DNA of 32,991 nucleotides from Candidatus Rokuibacteriota bacterium (GTDB lineage: Bacteria; Methylomirabilota; Methylomirabilia; Rokubacteriales; CSP1-6). The stretch covers positions 1 through 32,991 of the forward strand of contig QHRW01000036.1 in the NCBI GenBank assembly GCA_003220265.1. Direction: 5' to 3'. Both the position numbers and the translations under genes were made by a program. Below the pieces are notes generated by a model, which worked only from the letters and a program-made list of their open reading frames with translations, was not told the DNA's origin and ran no database searches. Shown here one piece after another: positions 14,908-23,743 of this stretch (its first letter is position 1; every line of letters starts with the position of its first letter).

Positions 14908-16446
14908 ATGAGCCCTCGCAGCGCCGCCCGTGCGCTCCTTCCGCTCGTCGTGCTGACGCTCTGCCTCGCCGCGCGCGTCGCCGCTCAGCCGGCCGGCACC
15001 GTGACGTTCGGGGTCCACGTCACGCTCGCCACGCGCTGGCTCGACACGTCCGAGACCGAGGCCGAGATCACGCCGTTCATGATCTACTACGCGCTCCACG
15101 ACGCCCTGGTGAAGCCGATGCCGGGCAACCTCAACACGCCCTCGCTGGCCGAGTCCTGGACGATGTCGAAGGATGGCCGCGCGTGGGATTTCATGCTGCG
15201 CAAGGGCACGCGCTTCCACAACGGCGATCCCGTCACGGGCGAGGACGTGAAGTTCTCCTTCGAGCGCTACAAGGGCGCCGGCGCTCCGCTGTTCCGCGAG
15301 CGCGTCAAGGAGGTGCAGGTGGTGGACCCCGGTCACGTGCGGTTCGTCCTGCACGAGCCGTGGCCCGACTTCATGACCTTCTACGGCACCAGCGCCTCGG
15401 GGGCGGCCTGGGTCGTGCCGAAGAAGTACGTCGAGAAGGTGGGCGAGGACGGCTTCCGCAAGGCGCCCGTCGGCGCCGGCCCCTTCAAGTTCGTGAGCTT
15501 TCAGCCGGGCGTGGAGCTGGTGCTGGAAGCGTTCGACGGGTACTGGCGCAAGAAGCCGAGCGTGAAGCGGCTGGTCATCCGCGGCATCCCCGACGAGGCC
15601 ACGCGGGCGGCCGCCCTGAAGCGCAACGAGGTGGACATCGTCTACTTCATCAACGGGCCCATCGCCGAGGAGGTCCAGCGCACGCCCGGCCTCACGCTCA
15701 CCGCGATGCGGACGAACGGCGTCTTCTTCCTCGAGTTCCCCGAGCAGTGGACGGCCGGCTCGCCGTGGGCCGATCGCCGCGTGCGGCTGGCCGCCAGCCT
15801 GGCCATCGATCGGCAGGCTATCAACGAGGCCGAGTCGCTCGGCTTCTCCGGCATCACCGGCAACTTCATCCCGCGCCACCAGGAGTTCACGCTGCCGATC
15901 GACGCGCATCCGTACGACCCGAAGCGCGCGAAGACGCTGCTGGCCGAGGCGGGCTATCCCAACGGCCTCGAGCTCGGCGAGTTCACGGCCTTCCCGCCGT
16001 ACAACTCGATGGGCGAGGCGATCGTCAACTACTTCAACGCGGTCGGCATCCGGACGCGCCTGCGGACCATGGAGCGCGCGGCCTTCCTGTCGGCCTGGCG
16101 TGACAAGAAGCTGAGGGGGGTTTTCGTCGGCGCCACCGGCTCTGCCGGCAACGCCTCCACGCGCATCGAGGCCTTCGCCACCACCAGGGGCCTCTACTCG
16201 TACGGGAGCATTCCCGAGGTGGAGACGCTGTTCGCGAAGCAGATCCAGGAGATGGATCGCCGGAAGCGCGAGGACATGCTCCACCAGATCCAGCGCGTGA
16301 TCGCCGATCGGGTGATGTTCGCGGGCATCTGGGAGAATGGCTTCATCCGGGCCTTCGGGCCGCGAATGGAAGAGGCCGGCCTCAACCTGATCCAATCATT
16401 TCCGTACGCCGGCCCGCTCGAAGACCTGAAGCTCAAGAAGCAATAA
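14908..16446 (+). CDS. Peptide-type ABC transporter substrate-binding protein (SBP_bac_5)
   Basis: A 512-residue periplasmic binding protein with a signal peptide ending ARVAAQ (about residue 27). It has the family hallmarks: a LAESWTMSKDGRAWDFMLRKG-type strand pair split around residue 85, FHNGDPVTGEDVKFSFERY, VGAGPFKF, DGYW, and a VRLAASLAIDRQAI helix. Such proteins feed oligopeptide, nickel, opine or similar importers. No permease or ATPase gene is adjacent, so it is an orphan here. GGAG lies six bases before ATG 14908. It is followed by three hairpin repeats and then an amidohydrolase acting on acylated D-amino acids, which hints at a modified peptide ligand. Confidence 0.9.
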   Translation: MSPRSAARALLPLVVLTLCLAARVAAQPAGTVTFGVHVTLATRWLDTSETEAEITPFMIYYALHDALVKPMPGNLNTPSLAESWTMSKDGRAWDFMLRKGTRFHNGDPVTGEDVKFSFERYKGAGAPLFRERVKEVQVVDPGHVRFVLHEPWPDFMTFYGTSASGAAWVVPKKYVEKVGEDGFRKAPVGAGPFKFVSFQPGVELVLEAFDGYWRKKPSVKRLVIRGIPDEATRAAALKRNEVDIVYFINGPIAEEVQRTPGLTLTAMRTNGVFFLEFPEQWTAGSPWADRRVRLAASLAIDRQAINEAESLGFSGITGNFIPRHQEFTLPIDAHPYDPKRAKTLLAEAGYPNGLELGEFTAFPPYNSMGEAIVNYFNAVGIRTRLRTMERAAFLSAWRDKKLRGVFVGATGSAGNASTRIEAFATTRGLYSYGSIPEVETLFAKQIQEMDRRKREDMLHQIQRVIADRVMFAGIWENGFIRAFGPRMEEAGLNLIQSFPYAGPLEDLKLKKQ

Positions 16447-16449
16447 CAC

Positions 16450-16575
16450 GGAGGGGAAGAGGGGAACCCGTCGCGGGTGCCCCTCCCCACAGGAGGGGAA
16501 GAGGGGAACCCGTCGCGGGTGCCCCTCCCCACAGGAGGGGAAGAGGGGAACCCGTCACGGGTGCCCCTCCCCAAA
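16450..16575 (+). repeat. Three tandem copies of a 42-bp hairpin-forming repeat
   Basis: Copies lie at 16450-16491, 16492-16533 and 16534-16575. The first two are identical. The third has one internal G-to-A change and a changed last dinucleotide. Inside each copy AGGGGAACCCG and CGGGTGCCCCT pair around a three-base loop with one mismatch, extended by outer G-runs and C-runs. The array fills the gap between the binding-protein stop (16446) and the amidohydrolase start (16583). It may act as a terminator, RNA processing site or protein-binding array. Confidence 0.9.
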
Positions 16576-16582
16576 AAAGGCC

Positions 16583-18259
16583 ATGGCCTACGACCTGATC
16601 GTCAAGAACGGCATGATCGTGGACGGCAGCGGCTTCTCACGCTACCGCGCCGACGTCGGCGTCAAGGACGGCACCATCGTCGAGATCGGCCGCATCCGCG
16701 CCGCGGCCGAACGCACGATCGACGCCGAGGGACTCTTCGTCGCGCCCGGCGTCATCGACCTGCACACGCACTACGACGCGCAGCCCTTCTGGGATCGGCT
16801 GTGCACCTCGTCGGTCTGGCACGGCGTCACGACGGTGCTCACCGGCAACTGCGGGCTCACGCTGGCGCCGCTGCGCCCCGAGCACCGCGATCCGATGCTG
16901 GCCACGTTCTGCTGCGTGGAGGACCTGCCGTTCCGCTCGCTGAGCGCCGTGCTGCCGTGGACGTGGCAAACGTTCGGGGAATTCCTCGACGCCATCGACA
17001 TCGGGCTCGGCGTCAACATGATGCCGCTGGTGGGCCACATCCCGCTGCGTCTGAGCGCGATGGACAAGGCGGCCTGGGACCGCGCGGCCACCGACGACGA
17101 GACGCGCACCATGCAGGACCTGCTGCGCGCGGCGATGGACGACGGTGCATGGGGCTGGTCCACCACCAACTCGCCGACCCACGCCGGTACCAAGGGCGAG
17201 CCGGTGCCCTCGCGCCTGGCCGCCGACGCCGAGCGCGTGGCGCTGGGCCGCACGATGGCGGAGTTCAACCGTGGGATCATCGAGATCCTGCCGCCGTCGG
17301 TCACCCAGCCGGACGAGGCCGATCGCCGCCACCTGGCCGAGGTGGCCCACGTCAGCGGCCGGCCGGTCTTCTTCCTCGTCTTCGACGCCACGTCGCGCAC
17401 GTGGGTCGAGAGCGCGACGAAGGAAGGCGCCCAGCTCTTCGCGCTGCTGCGCGCGATCCCCAACAATCCGCGCTTCACGCTCAGGAAGACGACGTTCTTC
17501 AACAGCCTCGACGTGTGGGACGTGCTGATGTCCAAGCCGGTCGAGGAGCGCCTGGCCGCCCTGGCGGACGCCGACAAGCGCGCCGAGCTGCGCACCGCGG
17601 CCGTCCAGCGGCAGCGCCGGCGGCCCGGCGTGCTCGGCCGGTTCGTGCCGTGGGCGTCGATCGTCGTCAGCAAGGTCGCGTTCGATCGCAATCGTGCGCT
17701 GCAGGGGCGCAAGCTGGCCGAGATCGGCGAGGCGCAGGGCAAGCACGCGGCCGACGTCATGCTCGACCTGGCGCTCGACGAGCGGCTGGAGACGGAGTTC
17801 CAGCTCCAGACGCGGCCGCCGGAGGGCGACGTGGAGCTGGCCGAGTTCGTGCGGACGGGGCACGCGCTGCCCTCGCAGTCCGACGCCGGCGCGCACCTCA
17901 ACACCAACTTCTGCACGGCCGGCGAGTCGAGCTATGTCCTGGGCACCTGGGTCCGCGACCGCGGGCTGCTGAGCCTGGAGGACGCGATCCGCCGCTACAC
18001 GTTCCAGCCCGCGCGCATCATGGGCCTGCGCGACCGCGGCCTCGTGCGCGAGGGCCTGGCCGCCGATCTCATGGTCTTCGACCTCGCGCGCATCGGCGTG
18101 AAGGAGGACGAGATCACGCGCGACGGCCCCGGCGGCACGCCGCGCCGCGTGCAGGGTGCGGAGGGCATTCACCACGTGATCGTCGGCGGCCAGGCCGTCC
18201 TCGACCACGGCAAGCCCACCGGCGCGTTCCCCGGGAAGGTGCTCCGCGCCGGCCGCTGA
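16583..18259 (+). CDS. Amidohydrolase, N-acyl-D-amino-acid deacylase-like
   Basis: A 558-residue metal-dependent amidohydrolase. The metal motif HTHYD lies at residues 61-65. A GNCG motif at 88-91 gives a cysteine ligand typical of D-aminoacylases, and SDAGAH near residue 435 supplies the catalytic Asp. The N-terminal beta-sandwich ([15 protein letters not shown], with GVIDL before the His pair) and its C-terminal return ([23 protein letters not shown]) are complete. Family members remove acyl groups from D-amino acids or act on dihydropyrimidine-like amides. AAGG lies shortly before ATG 16583. The next gene starts only 14 bases after the stop. Confidence 0.9.
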   Translation: MAYDLIVKNGMIVDGSGFSRYRADVGVKDGTIVEIGRIRAAAERTIDAEGLFVAPGVIDLHTHYDAQPFWDRLCTSSVWHGVTTVLTGNCGLTLAPLRPEHRDPMLATFCCVEDLPFRSLSAVLPWTWQTFGEFLDAIDIGLGVNMMPLVGHIPLRLSAMDKAAWDRAATDDETRTMQDLLRAAMDDGAWGWSTTNSPTHAGTKGEPVPSRLAADAERVALGRTMAEFNRGIIEILPPSVTQPDEADRRHLAEVAHVSGRPVFFLVFDATSRTWVESATKEGAQLFALLRAIPNNPRFTLRKTTFFNSLDVWDVLMSKPVEERLAALADADKRAELRTAAVQRQRRRPGVLGRFVPWASIVVSKVAFDRNRALQGRKLAEIGEAQGKHAADVMLDLALDERLETEFQLQTRPPEGDVELAEFVRTGHALPSQSDAGAHLNTNFCTAGESSYVLGTWVRDRGLLSLEDAIRRYTFQPARIMGLRDRGLVREGLAADLMVFDLARIGVKEDEITRDGPGGTPRRVQGAEGIHHVIVGGQAVLDHGKPTGAFPGKVLRAGR

Positions 18260-18271
18260 CGTACGATGACC

Positions 18272-18288
18272 GGGTGAGCCGCTCACCC
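18272..18288 (+). promoter_or_regulatory. Palindrome over the ygiQ start codon
   Basis: GGGTGAGC-C-GCTCACCC is a perfect 8-bp dyad around one base and contains the GTG start codon (18274-18276). In RNA it could hide the start and lower initiation, or it may be chance in GC-rich DNA. Confidence 0.35.
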
Positions 18289-20211
18289 GATCGCTGGCTG
18301 CCCACCACCGCGGAGGAAATCCGCGCGCGCGGCTGGGACGCGCCCGACGTCGTCTTCGTCACGGGGGACGCCTACGTCGATCACCCCTCGTTCGCGATGG
18401 CCGTGCTGGGGCGCGTGCTCGAGTCGCATGGCTTCCGCGTGGCGATCCTGCCGCAGCCCGACTGGCGCAGCGCCGCGGCCTGGCGAGCGCTGGGCCGGCC
18501 GCGCCTGTTCTACGCCGTGTCGGCCGGCAACATGGATTCGATGATCAACCACTACACGGCGAACAAGAAGCGGCGCAACGACGACGCGTACTCGCCGGGC
18601 GGCCGGATCGGCCTGCGCCCCGATCGCCCGACACCCGTCTACGCGCAACGCTGTCGGGAAGCGTTTCCCGGCGTGCCCGTGCTCATCGGCGGCATCGAGG
18701 CCTCGCTGCGGCGGATCGCACACTTCGATTACTGGTCCGAGCAGGTGCGGCCCTCCATGCTGGCGGCCAGCAAGGCCGAGCTGCTCGCGTTCGGCAAGGG
18801 CGAGGCGACGATCGTCGCGATCGCGCGGCGGCTCGCCGCCGGTGAGCCCGTGGTCGCGCTGCGCGACCTGCGCGGCGTCGCGTACTTGCTCGGCGCCCGG
18901 GAGCCGGTGCCGGCGTGGCCCGGCGAGACGCTCGCGCTGCCCTCCTTCGACGAGGTGTCGCGCGATCCGCTAGCCTTCGCACGGATGACGCGGACCTTCC
19001 ACCACGAGACCAATCCCTTCAACGCCAAGCGCCTGACCCAGGCGCACGGCGACCGCACGCTGGTGCTGAACCCGCCGTGCCTGCCGATCGGCGAGGCGGA
19101 GATGGACGCGATCTACGACCTGCCGTACACGCGGCGCCCGCACCCGCGCTACGCCGAGCCCATCCCGGCGCATACGATGATCAAGGACTCGGTGCAGATC
19201 ATGCGCGGCTGCTTCGGCGGCTGTACGTTCTGCTCGATCACGATGCACGAGGGGCGGGTGATCCAGAGCCGCAGCCCGCGCTCGATCCTGGCCGAGGTGA
19301 AGGCCATCGCCGCCGCGCCCGACTTCAAGGGCACCATCAGCGACCTCGGCGGGCCCACGGCCAACATGTACCGGATGCGCTGCACGCGGCCCGAGGTCGA
19401 GGCCGTGTGCAAGCGTCTGTCGTGCATCCACCCCACCGTCTGCAAGCTCCTCGGCACCGATCACGGCCCCACGATCGAGCTGATGCGCGAGGCGCGCGCG
19501 GTGCCCGGCGTCAAGCGGGTGCACATCGCCTCCGGCATCCGCATGGATCTCGCCAACCTGGACGACACCTACGTCGAGGAGCTGGTGACCCATCACGTCG
19601 GCGGCCATCTGAAGGTGGCGCCCGAGCACCAGTCGGATCGCGTGCTGGCGCTGATGAAGAAGCCGAGCCACCGCGAGTTCGAGACCTTCGCCGGCAAGTT
19701 CCGGCGGGCCAGCGCGCGCGCCGGCAAGGAGCAGTACCTGGTGCCGTACTTCATCGCCAGCCATCCCGGCTGCACCATGGATGACATGATCGAGCTGGCC
19801 GTGTTCCTCAAGGCGCACGGCTACCGGCCGCGCCAGGTGCAGGACTTCATCCCGGCGCCGATGGACATCGCCACCTGCATCTATCACACGGGCATCGATC
19901 CGCTCACCATGACGCCGGTGGACACGGTGAAGAAGCTGCGCGACCGTCAGACGCAGCGCGCGCTCATGCAGTTCTTCGAGCCCGCCAACTGGTTCGTCGT
20001 CCACAAGGCGCTGGTGGAGGCCGGCCGGCGCGACCTGATCGGCACCGGCAAGCAATGCCTCATCCCGCCCACGCCGCCGGCGGAGGCGCTGGCCGCGCGA
20101 CGCCGGCAAGCGAGCGAGGCCACGCACGTCCACGCCTCCGACGCCGGCACGGCCCCGACCGTGGGTTACCGTCCCGGCCGCACGGGCCGCCGCCGCCGTC
20201 CCCCCCGCTGA
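18274..20211 (+). CDS. ygiQ: YgiQ-family radical SAM protein
   Basis: A 645-residue radical SAM protein of the YgiQ (UPF0313) family. The cluster motif C-x3-C-x2-C is at Cys313, Cys317 and Cys320 ([11 protein letters not shown]). The N-terminal part is B12-binding-like ([33 protein letters not shown]). The C-terminal segment [14 protein letters not shown] and [12 protein letters not shown] are typical of the family. The tail of about 40 residues is basic and disordered. YgiQ function is not established. Start is GTG 18274; no ATG is available nearby in frame. A long frame that runs on upstream through the amidohydrolase gene is an artefact of high GC. Confidence 0.93.
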   Translation: MSRSPDRWLPTTAEEIRARGWDAPDVVFVTGDAYVDHPSFAMAVLGRVLESHGFRVAILPQPDWRSAAAWRALGRPRLFYAVSAGNMDSMINHYTANKKRRNDDAYSPGGRIGLRPDRPTPVYAQRCREAFPGVPVLIGGIEASLRRIAHFDYWSEQVRPSMLAASKAELLAFGKGEATIVAIARRLAAGEPVVALRDLRGVAYLLGAREPVPAWPGETLALPSFDEVSRDPLAFARMTRTFHHETNPFNAKRLTQAHGDRTLVLNPPCLPIGEAEMDAIYDLPYTRRPHPRYAEPIPAHTMIKDSVQIMRGCFGGCTFCSITMHEGRVIQSRSPRSILAEVKAIAAAPDFKGTISDLGGPTANMYRMRCTRPEVEAVCKRLSCIHPTVCKLLGTDHGPTIELMREARAVPGVKRVHIASGIRMDLANLDDTYVEELVTHHVGGHLKVAPEHQSDRVLALMKKPSHREFETFAGKFRRASARAGKEQYLVPYFIASHPGCTMDDMIELAVFLKAHGYRPRQVQDFIPAPMDIATCIYHTGIDPLTMTPVDTVKKLRDRQTQRALMQFFEPANWFVVHKALVEAGRRDLIGTGKQCLIPPTPPAEALAARRRQASEATHVHASDAGTAPTVGYRPGRTGRRRRPPR

Positions 20212-20283
20212 GCCCTGGCGCGATCGTTCCCCCGCTCACGAGCATGCCGTTTGCACCCGTGAGGGCGCAGGGGAATTCGAGAT

Positions 20284-20484
20284 ATGACCGGCATTTTCGG
20301 TGCCGCGCTGATCGCCGTGATGCTGCTTGCCGGATGCTCGACGTACGGGCCGTCGGCGTCCGCTTCGCCGGCCTTCACACCGCAGGCCGAATGTGAGCGC
20401 AACGGCGGCTGGTGGCGCGCGGAGATGAACTTCTGCGAATACCAGAGCCCGGAGCCGCGCCCAGAGCCGCCGCGGCGTCGCTAG
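20284..20484 (+). CDS. Small lipoprotein with a C-x13-C pair
   Basis: A 66-residue protein with a clear lipoprotein signal (LLAGC, Cys18), a short Ser/Ala linker, the segment CERNGGWWRAEMNFCEYQ, and a Pro/Arg tail. The two cysteines around a tryptophan-rich turn probably form a disulfide in the periplasm. I know of similar small lipoproteins but no assigned function. It lies 72 bases after ygiQ and converges with the phosphofructokinase gene. Confidence 0.8.
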   Translation: MTGIFGAALIAVMLLAGCSTYGPSASASPAFTPQAECERNGGWWRAEMNFCEYQSPEPRPEPPRRR

Positions 20485-20497
20485 GGATCCGGGACGC

Positions 20498-21721
20498 TCA
20501 GCTCGCGACGACGGGGCGGAAGCGCGCGACGAAGTCGGCCTCGCTCAGACGGGCCGACTCCGCCAGCACGCCCACGTTCTCCGCCTCGAAGTCTGCGGGC
20601 TTGAGACGGATCATGTACGCGAGCATCGTCTGGTACATCTCGGAGGCCACGTCCACGTAGCGCACGCGCGCGCGTCCGGTGCGCTCGTCGAGCAGCGAGG
20701 CGAACGGGATCGGGGTCAGGCGCCCGGACTGCAGTGAGATCAGCGCGCCGCTGCCGCCTTCGAGCAGGTAGCGGGCGGCCCAGTAGCCGAGGCTGCGCGA
20801 GTATTGCAGATCGTGCCCGCCCGGCGGTGCGCAGCGCAGCTCGTAACCGAGATCCTTCACGCTGATCAGCACGCGCATGCCGCGCGCCTGCAGGCTGCGG
20901 GTGACGTGGTCCTTCAGCAGGCGGCCGAGCTCCAGGTCGGCCAGCCGCAGGTTGCCGTGCGGGTCGCGCTCCAGGCCGGGCACCGCGCCGTCGAGCTTGG
21001 CCGCCAGCGCCTCGGCCAGGATGGCCACGCCGTGCTCGCGGCCCTGGGCGTGGCGCTTGATGATCGCGCCCTCCAGCAGGTCGGCGAGCGCGTCCACGCT
21101 GATGTGGCGATCGCCGAACTCCTCGCCGATCACGGTCAGCGTCGCCGCCGCCGCGCTGCCGATGGCCAGCGCCAGGTGCCCGGTCTGGCGGCCCATCACC
21201 GTCACGAAGAACCAGCGGTCGGTGGTGGCAGCGTCGCTGATCAGGTTGCGTACGATGTCCTTGCCGATGTTACCGGCCGTGGTGAAGCCCGCGGTCGGCA
21301 CGTCGCTCGGCAGCGGGACGTCGTTGTCGATCGTCTTCGGCACGTGCGCGATGGCGAGGCCGGGCGCCGCGGCCGCCAGCCGCGCGGCCGACGCCGTGGT
21401 GTCGTTGCCGCCGATGGCGATGAGGCCGTCGACGCCCAGCCTCCGCAGCACTTCCGCCACGCGGGCGAGCCCGTCGCGGCTGGTGGCCGGATTCGCGCGC
21501 GAGGTTCGCAGGATCGAGCCGCCGTCGAAGTGCACGCGCGTCACGTCGGCGATCTCCAGCTCGGTCACGTGGTGGGGATCGCCGTCCATCAGCCAGCGAA
21601 AGCCGTCGTAGCAGCCGATGACGCGCACGCCGTGGTTGCGCGCCTCGATGGTGGCCGCCGCGATGACGGCGTTGATCCCGGGCGCCGGGCCGCCATCCAC
21701 CAGGATCGCCAGCGTCTTCAC
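20498..21721 (-). CDS. pfp: Phosphofructokinase, PPi-dependent type
   Basis: A 407-residue phosphofructokinase. Catalytic motif PKTIDND is at residues 128-134 (Asp132 the base), and MGRQTGH at 176-182. Two positions separate ATP from pyrophosphate enzymes. Here Asp107 replaces the glycine that accommodates ATP, and Lys129 replaces the glycine before TIDND; both point to pyrophosphate as phosphoryl donor. The preceding residue of the GGDG-type loop is Asn106 instead of Asp, which is unusual and may alter metal binding. A PPi enzyme is reversible, working in glycolysis, gluconeogenesis or formaldehyde-fixing cycles. Its GTG start overlaps the stop of the adenylate cyclase gene (GTGA), so the two are translationally coupled. 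Confidence 0.88.
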   Translation of the reverse strand: MKTLAILVDGGPAPGINAVIAAATIEARNHGVRVIGCYDGFRWLMDGDPHHVTELEIADVTRVHFDGGSILRTSRANPATSRDGLARVAEVLRRLGVDGLIAIGGNDTTASAARLAAAAPGLAIAHVPKTIDNDVPLPSDVPTAGFTTAGNIGKDIVRNLISDAATTDRWFFVTVMGRQTGHLALAIGSAAAATLTVIGEEFGDRHISVDALADLLEGAIIKRHAQGREHGVAILAEALAAKLDGAVPGLERDPHGNLRLADLELGRLLKDHVTRSLQARGMRVLISVKDLGYELRCAPPGGHDLQYSRSLGYWAARYLLEGGSGALISLQSGRLTPIPFASLLDERTGRARVRYVDVASEMYQTMLAYMIRLKPADFEAENVGVLAESARLSEADFVARFRPVVAS

Positions 21722-22989
21722 GTCTTGCGGCCGACGAGCAGGTAGGTGACCATCTCGCCCTTGCCCTTCACCTCGATGGGGCCGCGGCGCTTGAGCTCGT
21801 AGTGGTCGCGCAGGTGCTCGTACGTGGCCCGGGTGACCTGGATCGTGTCGGGCAGCGCGTGCGACTCCATGCGGCTGGCCGTGTTGACCGCGTCGCCCCA
21901 GAGATCGTAGGCGAACCGCTTGGTGCCGATGACGCCGGCGACCACCGGCCCCGTGTGGATGCCGGTGCGGATGCGGATCGGCTCGCTGCGCGACGCGTTG
22001 AGGCGGGCCACCACCTCCAGCATGTCGAGCGCAAACTCGGCCACCGCCTGCGGATGGTCCTCGCGGAGCGTGGGCACGCCGGCCGCCGCCATGTAGGAAT
22101 CGCCGATGGTCTTGATCTTCTCCAGGCCGTGCTTCTCGACGAGCTGGTCGAAGGCCGAGAAGATCTCGTTGAGCATGGCCACCAGCTCCTCGGGGGCCAC
22201 CCGCGAGGAGTACTGCGTGAAGTGCACGATGTCGGTGAACATGATCGTCACCGTGCTGAAGCGCTCGGCGATCGTGCCCGGCTCACGCATGAGCCGCTCG
22301 GCGATGGAGGGTGGCAGCACGTTGAGCACCACGCGGCTGAGCTGCGCCTCCTTGGCCTCGATCTCCTGCCGCTGCAGGAAGTCGCGGCGGATGTAGAGCT
22401 CCATGTGGTAGCCGGCGAACATGGCCACCACGTTCGTCCCGAACAGGTAGAGGTTGTTGGTCACGAGGATCGCCACCGGGGTGTCGCGGATGAACACGTC
22501 GGCGAGATCGTAGGCGATCCACAGCAGGGCGGAGACCAGGAGCGCCGGCAGGAAACGGAGCTTCATGTACGTGTAGGCGGCCATCACGACCAGCATGATG
22601 CCGCCGAAATAGAGCTCACGCTCCGGCCAGGGCGCGATGATCAGCACGATGTCCATGCTGAGTCCCGCCACCAGCACCATGCCGGCGACGGCGGGCTGCC
22701 AGTAGCGCCGGAAGTTCGGCCCGAACGTGGCGGCGAACAGCAGCCCGAAGCAGCCGATGATCACCGCCCGGAGAGCCCAGACCTGGGAGGCGACGTCGGG
22801 AATGATCCACGGGTCGATGATGGCGAAGGCCGCGTAGACCAGGGCGCCGACGATCTGGCCGATCCGCACCTGGACGACCGACTTCTGGAAGTAGTCCTCG
22901 TGGAAGCGCCGCTCGAGCTCGGGGGGAAACTTGAGCGTCAGGCCTTGGATGGCCGGTCCGGTCGACTCGGAGCGTCCCGACGTGTCCAT
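21718..22989 (-). CDS. Membrane-bound class III adenylate cyclase
   Basis: A 423-residue protein with an N-terminal region of about six membrane helices (residues 45-200), a short linker helix, and a class III cyclase domain (about 215-423). All catalytic residues are visible: metal ligands Asp253 (FTDIVHFT) and Asp297 (KTIGDSY), adenine-selecting Lys293 and Asp362, and transition-state residues Asn369 and Arg373 (VNTASRME). It should make cAMP in the cytoplasm in response to something sensed in or near the membrane. ATG 22989 is chosen because upstream in-frame starts would overlap the divergent gene at 23006. Only 16 bases separate the two starts, so promoters must lie inside the neighbouring coding regions. 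Confidence 0.9.
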   Translation of the reverse strand: MDTSGRSESTGPAIQGLTLKFPPELERRFHEDYFQKSVVQVRIGQIVGALVYAAFAIIDPWIIPDVASQVWALRAVIIGCFGLLFAATFGPNFRRYWQPAVAGMVLVAGLSMDIVLIIAPWPERELYFGGIMLVVMAAYTYMKLRFLPALLVSALLWIAYDLADVFIRDTPVAILVTNNLYLFGTNVVAMFAGYHMELYIRRDFLQRQEIEAKEAQLSRVVLNVLPPSIAERLMREPGTIAERFSTVTIMFTDIVHFTQYSSRVAPEELVAMLNEIFSAFDQLVEKHGLEKIKTIGDSYMAAAGVPTLREDHPQAVAEFALDMLEVVARLNASRSEPIRIRTGIHTGPVVAGVIGTKRFAYDLWGDAVNTASRMESHALPDTIQVTRATYEHLRDHYELKRRGPIEVKGKGEMVTYLLVGRKT

Positions 22990-23005
22990 GGTATCGTGCG
23001 CACCT

Positions 23006-23743
23006 ATGCCTGACATTACACCAGCCGCCCGCCACGACCTCGCGTCGGCGGGCCGCCTGCGCGTCGGCATCAACTACGGTAATTTCATCCTCGCCCGGCG
23101 CGATCCCGTCACCGGCGAGTCGCACGGCGTGGCGATCGACCTCGCCGGCGAGCTGGCGCGACGTCTCGGCGTACCGGTCGAGATAGTAGCCTACGACAGC
23201 GTGGCGGTCATGGTCGATGCGGCGCGGGCCGGGGCGTGGGACATTGCCTTCCTCGGCTCCGATCCGGAGCGCGAGCAGGTGATCAGCTTCACGGCCGCCT
23301 ATCTGGAGATCGAGGCGAGCTATCTCGTCCCCTCCGGCTCGCCCCTGCGCGCGGTGGGCGAGGTCGATCGCGCCGGCGTCCGCGTGGCTGCCCCGGCCAA
23401 GGCGAACTACGAGCTGTACCTTCGCCGCAGCTTGAAGGCGGCCCAGCTTGTCTCAACGCCAGGCGCCGACGCCGCCTTCGAGCTCCTTATAGGTGGCAAG
23501 GTGGACGCGCTGGCAGGCCTCAAGCAGGCGTTGATTGGTCTCACCGAGAAGCTGCCCGGCTCGCGCATGCTCGAGGGCCGCTTCATGGCCGTACAGCAGT
23601 CGATCGGTGTCCCGAAGGGGCGCGACGCCGGTCTGGGCTATTTGCGCGGGCTCGTCGAGGAGGCCAAGGCCTCGGGGCTCGTCGCGCGCGCAATCGACAA
23701 GACCGGCGCGCGCGGGGTGTCGGTCGCGCCGCGAGCCGGCTAG
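23006..23743 (+). CDS. Substrate-binding protein (SBP_bac_3) without a signal peptide
   Basis: A 245-residue protein with the amino-acid-binding fold: LRVGINYGNFIL, GVAIDLAGELARRLGVPVE, AWDIAFLGSDPER, ISFTAAYLEIEASYLVP split over residues 95-112. It starts MPDITPAARHDLA, with no hydrophobic leader. The longer GTG-started frame from 22931 would not supply one either. It should therefore stay in the cytoplasm unless exported otherwise, which is odd for this fold. It may be an intracellular sensor or enzyme-like relative. Its TAG shares one base with the GTG of the next gene. Confidence 0.82.
   Translation: MPDITPAARHDLASAGRLRVGINYGNFILARRDPVTGESHGVAIDLAGELARRLGVPVEIVAYDSVAVMVDAARAGAWDIAFLGSDPEREQVISFTAAYLEIEASYLVPSGSPLRAVGEVDRAGVRVAAPAKANYELYLRRSLKAAQLVSTPGADAAFELLIGGKVDALAGLKQALIGLTEKLPGSRMLEGRFMAVQQSIGVPKGRDAGLGYLRGLVEEAKASGLVARAIDKTGARGVSVAPRAG

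Noticed and set aside
16450..16575. CRISPR array
   Set aside because: Copies are directly abutting with no unique spacers, so it is a tandem repeat.
16477..18273. Upstream part of a 1244-residue plus-strand frame running through the amidohydrolase gene into ygiQ
   Set aside because: It is Arg/Gly-rich out-of-frame translation of the amidohydrolase gene; the real gene starts at GTG 18274.
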